DNA of 64,000 nucleotides from Paenibacillus glucanolyticus NBRC 15330 (GTDB lineage Bacteria > Bacillota > Bacilli > Paenibacillales > Paenibacillaceae): assembly GCF_004000885.1 (NCBI RefSeq), contig NZ_BIMC01000023.1, forward strand, positions 27,332-91,331. The letters are read 5' to 3'. Every line of letters starts with the position of its first letter. Within the stretch, counting starts at the first letter, position 1. The notes under the pieces are model-generated. The model made no database searches, had not been told where the DNA came from, and saw only the letters and a program-made list of their open reading frames with translations. This document shows positions 61,874 through 64,000 of this stretch, piece by piece. A program made the position numbers and the translations under genes.

Positions 61874-62346
61874 TTTGCCCTGGCTATCAAACCTTTCGTA
61901 CTCACTCTCTTATATCTGTTAGATAATAATCGTCTCCGTTATGTTATGTACCTCTCAGATAGACTCCATTGGGCCTTTTTTATATTACTCCCCATCCTAC
62001 AGCACTATATAATTAGGTAAATTATATCACCAAAGGGTGTATGTACCAACAAAAGTCGCACTTTCAAACTCAATTTCTTATACTTTAAACTAGATATGTT
62101 TGATTTTCCCCAAAATAATAATAAAAAATACAATAATCATTACTTCGCTAATCCCTATTAAAACGTTACGCAGTCGCTCATTACAGATGACGTATCACTG
62201 CTCTGACTTCTTGTAGAATTGAGTCACCACATGCAGTAGCTTGATGAGTTAGCTATTGGTCTACTTACAACACAAAAGGCAAGTGCCCTTAGCAAAATAC
62301 TGGCTTCGCTTGACATTTGGACTACAATTCAACCATAAGAAATGCG
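61874..62346. other. Gene-free part of cassette 1, right
   Basis: AT-rich DNA with no supported coding frame, between the Abi start region and the ssrA terminator. It presumably holds the Abi promoter and the inner arm of the integration site. Confidence 0.3.
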
Positions 62347-62370
62347 AAAACCCGCTCAATGAGCGGGTTC
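62347..62370 (-). terminator. Terminator of intact ssrA
   Basis: Minus-strand GAACCCGCTC-ATT-GAGCGGGTTTTC, 7 bases beyond the mature tmRNA 3' end. Confidence 0.8.
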
Positions 62371-62376
62371 TATGTA

Positions 62377-62738
62377 TGGAGGCGAGGGGAGTCGAACCCC
62401 TGTCCGAAGATAACGACAACACAAGCTTCTACGGGTGTAGTGACAGATTTGATGTCACCCTAGGAACTCCCTGTCACCGGATTCCCTTCAGGTCAGCCTG
62501 ATTGTCTTCTTCAGCTAGCCCCAGGCGGAGACTAGACAGCGTATCCCACTAAAGTTGAGCCCTCATCCCGGTACATGGGCGATACAGAGCGAGAGCACGC
62601 TCACAGGTTATTAAGCTGCGAAAGCGTAGTTGTTTTGTTGTTTGCCGTTTAATTGGCTTTAGCGTTGATGAAGTGGACGCGTCCCCACTACCCGCTACTC
62701 ATGCCCGAACTATCCCCGTCGAATCCAAAAACGCCCCC
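62377..62738 (-). ncRNA. ssrA: Transfer-messenger RNA (tmRNA), intact
   Basis: A 362-nt gene. The 5' end GGGGGCG pairs fully with the 3' CGCCTCC to make a 7-bp acceptor stem (one G-U), followed by discriminator A; CCA is not encoded. The 5' GGATTCGAC and the T-arm GGTTCGACTCC are standard. The tag frame (62611-62646) starts at GGC and reads GKQQNNYAFAA followed by two TAA stops. It rescues ribosomes stalled on broken mRNA, together with SmpB, whose gene lies 265 bp upstream. Its 3' end has served as an integration site: two displaced 3' copies follow at 60067 and 55205. Confidence 0.95.
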
Positions 62739-63003
62739 TTAAGTTGGAGAAATGCTGGTGCTTGGCACCTTAAGCGTTCCTGCCAAAAAGGGCTATCGGA
62801 TTAAATCAAAGAATGTATTCAGTCATAGCAGTCCATCTATTGCGCATTCTTTCCCTCCAAGAAAGGAATACGCAGGCTGTATGCTGATTGTCAAAGATCT
62901 TATTGATCTCTCTTACATCACTTAGTATATCACATTTTACATCAAAATGATATATACATTGCAGGTAACACAGCTAAAAGCTGCCATCCGGCAAGTCGCT
63001 CCA
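62739..63003. other. Spacer between smpB and ssrA
   Basis: No gene. Contains a near-perfect 31-bp inverted repeat (62926-62956, TATATCA..TGATATA with an inner ATTTT/AAAAT) right after smpB, and TTGACA with GTATTC at 17 bases on the minus strand (near 62890), a candidate ssrA promoter about 125 bases upstream of the mature 5' end. Confidence 0.4.
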
Positions 63004-63483
63004 TTACCTTGCAATCTTCTGCTTCTCGCGCAGTGCACGCTGGATATCACGCTGAGCATCCTTCTTCGCGGCATCGGCACGCTTGTCGTACTGACGCTTA
63101 CCTTTACCGAGGCCCAGTAATAACTTGGCATAACCGTTACGAATGTAGACTTTCAGCGGTACGATCGCGTAACCGTCCTGCTTGGACAGCCCCAGCAGCT
63201 TGCGGATCTGATCCTTATGCAGCAGCAGCTTCCGTGTACGCGTAGGGTCCGTCGGGTTGTTGCGGTTCCCCTGCTCGAACGGGCTGATATGCATGTTATG
63301 GATATGAATCTCGCCATTCCGAATGGTTGCGAACGCGTCTCCAATATTGGCACGGCCGTTCCGTATGGATTTGATCTCCGTTCCGGTCAGCACCATCCCG
63401 GCTTCATACGTATCCTCGATGAAATAATCATGGGAAGCTTTTTTGTTCTGGGCCAGAACCTTCCCGTCACTTTTCTTACCCAT
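63004..63483 (-). CDS. smpB: SsrA-binding protein SmpB
   Basis: The start is ATG 63483 with AAGGGGTGAG ahead; an alternative 8 codons upstream has no ribosome site. The 159-residue OB-fold protein has the family motifs NKKASHDYFIEDTYEAG, GTEIKSIRNGRANIGDAF and the basic C-terminal tail (KKDAQRDIQRALREKQK) that occupies the mRNA path of stalled ribosomes. It binds the tRNA-like part of tmRNA and brings it to the ribosome. The order rnr-smpB-ssrA is usual in Firmicutes. Confidence 0.95.
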   Translation of the reverse strand: MGKKSDGKVLAQNKKASHDYFIEDTYEAGMVLTGTEIKSIRNGRANIGDAFATIRNGEIHIHNMHISPFEQGNRNNPTDPTRTRKLLLHKDQIRKLLGLSKQDGYAIVPLKVYIRNGYAKLLLGLGKGKRQYDKRADAAKKDAQRDIQRALREKQKIAR

Positions 63484-63514
63484 GGTCTCACCCCTTGTCG
63501 TCAACAATGTTTAT

Positions 63515-63564
63515 GAAAAAAGGACTTCCGGCAGACCGCCAATATGCAATCTCACCAGAAGTCC
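63515..63564 (-). terminator. Terminator between rnr and smpB
   Basis: Minus-strand GGACTTCTGG / CCGGAAGTCC with a 23-base loop, followed by six T. It lies between the rnr stop and the smpB ribosome site. Confidence 0.6.
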
Positions 63565-63634
63565 ATTGTATCAAACGTCTGCCTCCAAAAGCAAGGCGGG
63601 GCAAGCTTCTCCAGCGTAGATGGGAAGTGGAACC

Positions 63635-64000
63635 TTACTTTTTCTTCTTGCGGACAAAAGCGGCTGTACCGTTCCCGCCTTTGTTCTTCCGCTTGCGGCC
63701 ACCGCCGCCTCCAGCAGAGCCATTGCCGCCGGAGTTACCTCCACCACTGACACCGCCCGGTGTTGCTCCGGCTCCAATGAAGATGCCGCTGCCCGACGTC
63801 TTCTTGCGTCGGTTCTTGCCACCGGCACCGCCTGAGCTGCGGGCATTGCGGTCAAAACCGAGGGCGCCGCCGCCCGCGGAGGTGTAACCGCCTTTGCCAG
63901 AGCCAAAGGCGAAGTTCGACGCCTGCGACGGCTGCTCGCCCGTCTCGGCAGCAGCTTCACCGCCGCCGCGCTTGCCGCGCCCGGCGGATGCGCCATCGCC
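63635..64000 (-). CDS. rnr: Ribonuclease R, C-terminal tail only
   Basis: The frame enters from the right edge and ends at TAA 63635-63637. The 121 visible residues are a low-complexity Gly/Lys/Arg/Ser tail ending in RKRKNKGGNGTAAFVRKKKK, of the kind found after the S1 domain of RNase R in Paenibacillus-like bacteria. Position directly upstream of smpB supports this. The catalytic RNB and S1 domains lie outside the window. A longer overlapping frame on the same strand encodes an Ala/Arg-rich sequence and is not real. RNase R degrades structured RNA and the non-stop mRNAs released by tmRNA. Confidence 0.72.
   Translation of the reverse strand, partial: GDGASAGRGKRGGGEAAAETGEQPSQASNFAFGSGKGGYTSAGGGALGFDRNARSSGGAGGKNRRKKTSGSGIFIGAGATPGGVSGGGNSGGNGSAGGGGGRKRKNKGGNGTAAFVRKKKK

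Larger units (their letters stand above)
60067..62376. mobile_element. ssrA-bounded cassette 1 (Abi_2/HEPN gene)
   Basis: A 2.3-kb unit lies between intact ssrA and its nearest 3' copy. Its only convincing gene is an abortive-infection protein with its own terminator. The remaining DNA is AT-rich and non-coding. There is no integrase. Its intact ssrA-side end restores a functional tmRNA, as in classical ssrA-integrated islands. Confidence 0.6.

Noticed and set aside
60241..62346. Search for an integrase or excisionase in the cassettes
   Set aside because: No tyrosine or serine recombinase motif was found on either strand of either cassette. The excisionase-like protein at 11254 is 44 kb away and has no link to ssrA.
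62256..62501. Plus-strand frame of 81 codons across the ssrA 3' end
   Set aside because: It is antisense to tmRNA, and its 'MEARGVEPLSEDN' sequence is just the translated complement of the T-arm region. No ribosome site. The same applies to frames at 59920-60114 and 55042-55245 over the other copies.
63571..63996. 141-codon Ala/Arg-rich minus-strand frame at the right edge
   Set aside because: It is out of frame with the Gly/Lys/Arg tail of RNase R that ends at 63635. The RNase R frame has the expected KKKK end and genomic position, so the other frame is a GC-rich shadow.
1..64000. CRISPR arrays, tRNA and rRNA genes
   Set aside because: No regularly spaced short repeats and no tRNA-like cloverleaf other than the tmRNA tRNA-like domain were seen. 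No rRNA sequence was recognised.

Overview
This 64 kb window reads as chromosomal DNA of a Paenibacillus-like Firmicute (Paenibacillaceae). The grounds are SLH-anchored surface enzymes, a multidomain GH10 xylanase, CtsR and CcpA (cre) sites, a cspB/ydjO pair, a pspA-ydjGHI envelope-stress operon, many TTG/GTG starts with strong AGGAGG ribosome sites, and an rnr-smpB-ssrA block whose tmRNA encodes the tag GKQQNNYAFAA. The genus is an inference from gene content; no 16S rRNA gene is present.

Layout. 1-0.4 kb: 5' part of a secreted lamin-tail-domain protein. 0.5-5.7 kb: nucleoside ABC importer (nupNOPQ-like). 6-12.3 kb: pspA-ydjGHI, a CtsR-controlled hsp20, a small excisionase-like protein, ydjO and csp with a terminator-like leader. 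12.4-15.2 kb: domain-permuted GH3 glycosidase. 15.4-17.4 kb: two small membrane proteins, a candidate structured leader RNA, and an ECF sigma/anti-sigma pair. 17.6-21.8 kb: manP/manR-like PTS and its PRD activator. 22-26 kb: SLH-anchored GH10 xylanase with a cre box. 26.2-27.4 kb: MscS-type channel. 27.7-32.9 kb: D-threonate/D-erythronate catabolic module (PrpR-like regulator, KdgT-type permease, DtnK-like kinase, PdxA2-like dehydrogenase). 33.4-41 kb: SLH/Fn3 surface protein divergent from a 7TMR-DISM sensor kinase/response regulator pair.

41-55 kb is accessory: a WXG100-headed putative type VII effector with neighbours, a membrane 'Sensor' protein, a DesK/DesR-like two-component system with an ABC-2 exporter whose ATPase has an in-frame amber codon, a decayed IS3-family element, a DUF4352-type lipoprotein, a coiled-coil protein of unknown role and a membrane-anchored MORN-repeat protein.

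The most striking region is 55.2-62.7 kb. Downstream of the intact ssrA gene (62377-62738, minus) lie two further copies of the tmRNA 3' portion in the same orientation (60067-60240, close match; 55205-55413, diverged and internally deleted). Each copy is followed by its own, different hairpin terminator. They divide the DNA into two small cassettes. One carries an Abi_2/HEPN-type gene. The other carries an Avs-like protein (PD-(D/E)XK nuclease plus STAND NTPase) with an XRE regulator and a divergent two-gene operon. Neither cassette contains a recognisable integrase. This looks like a nested ssrA-anchored defence island built from minimal, integrase-less cassettes.
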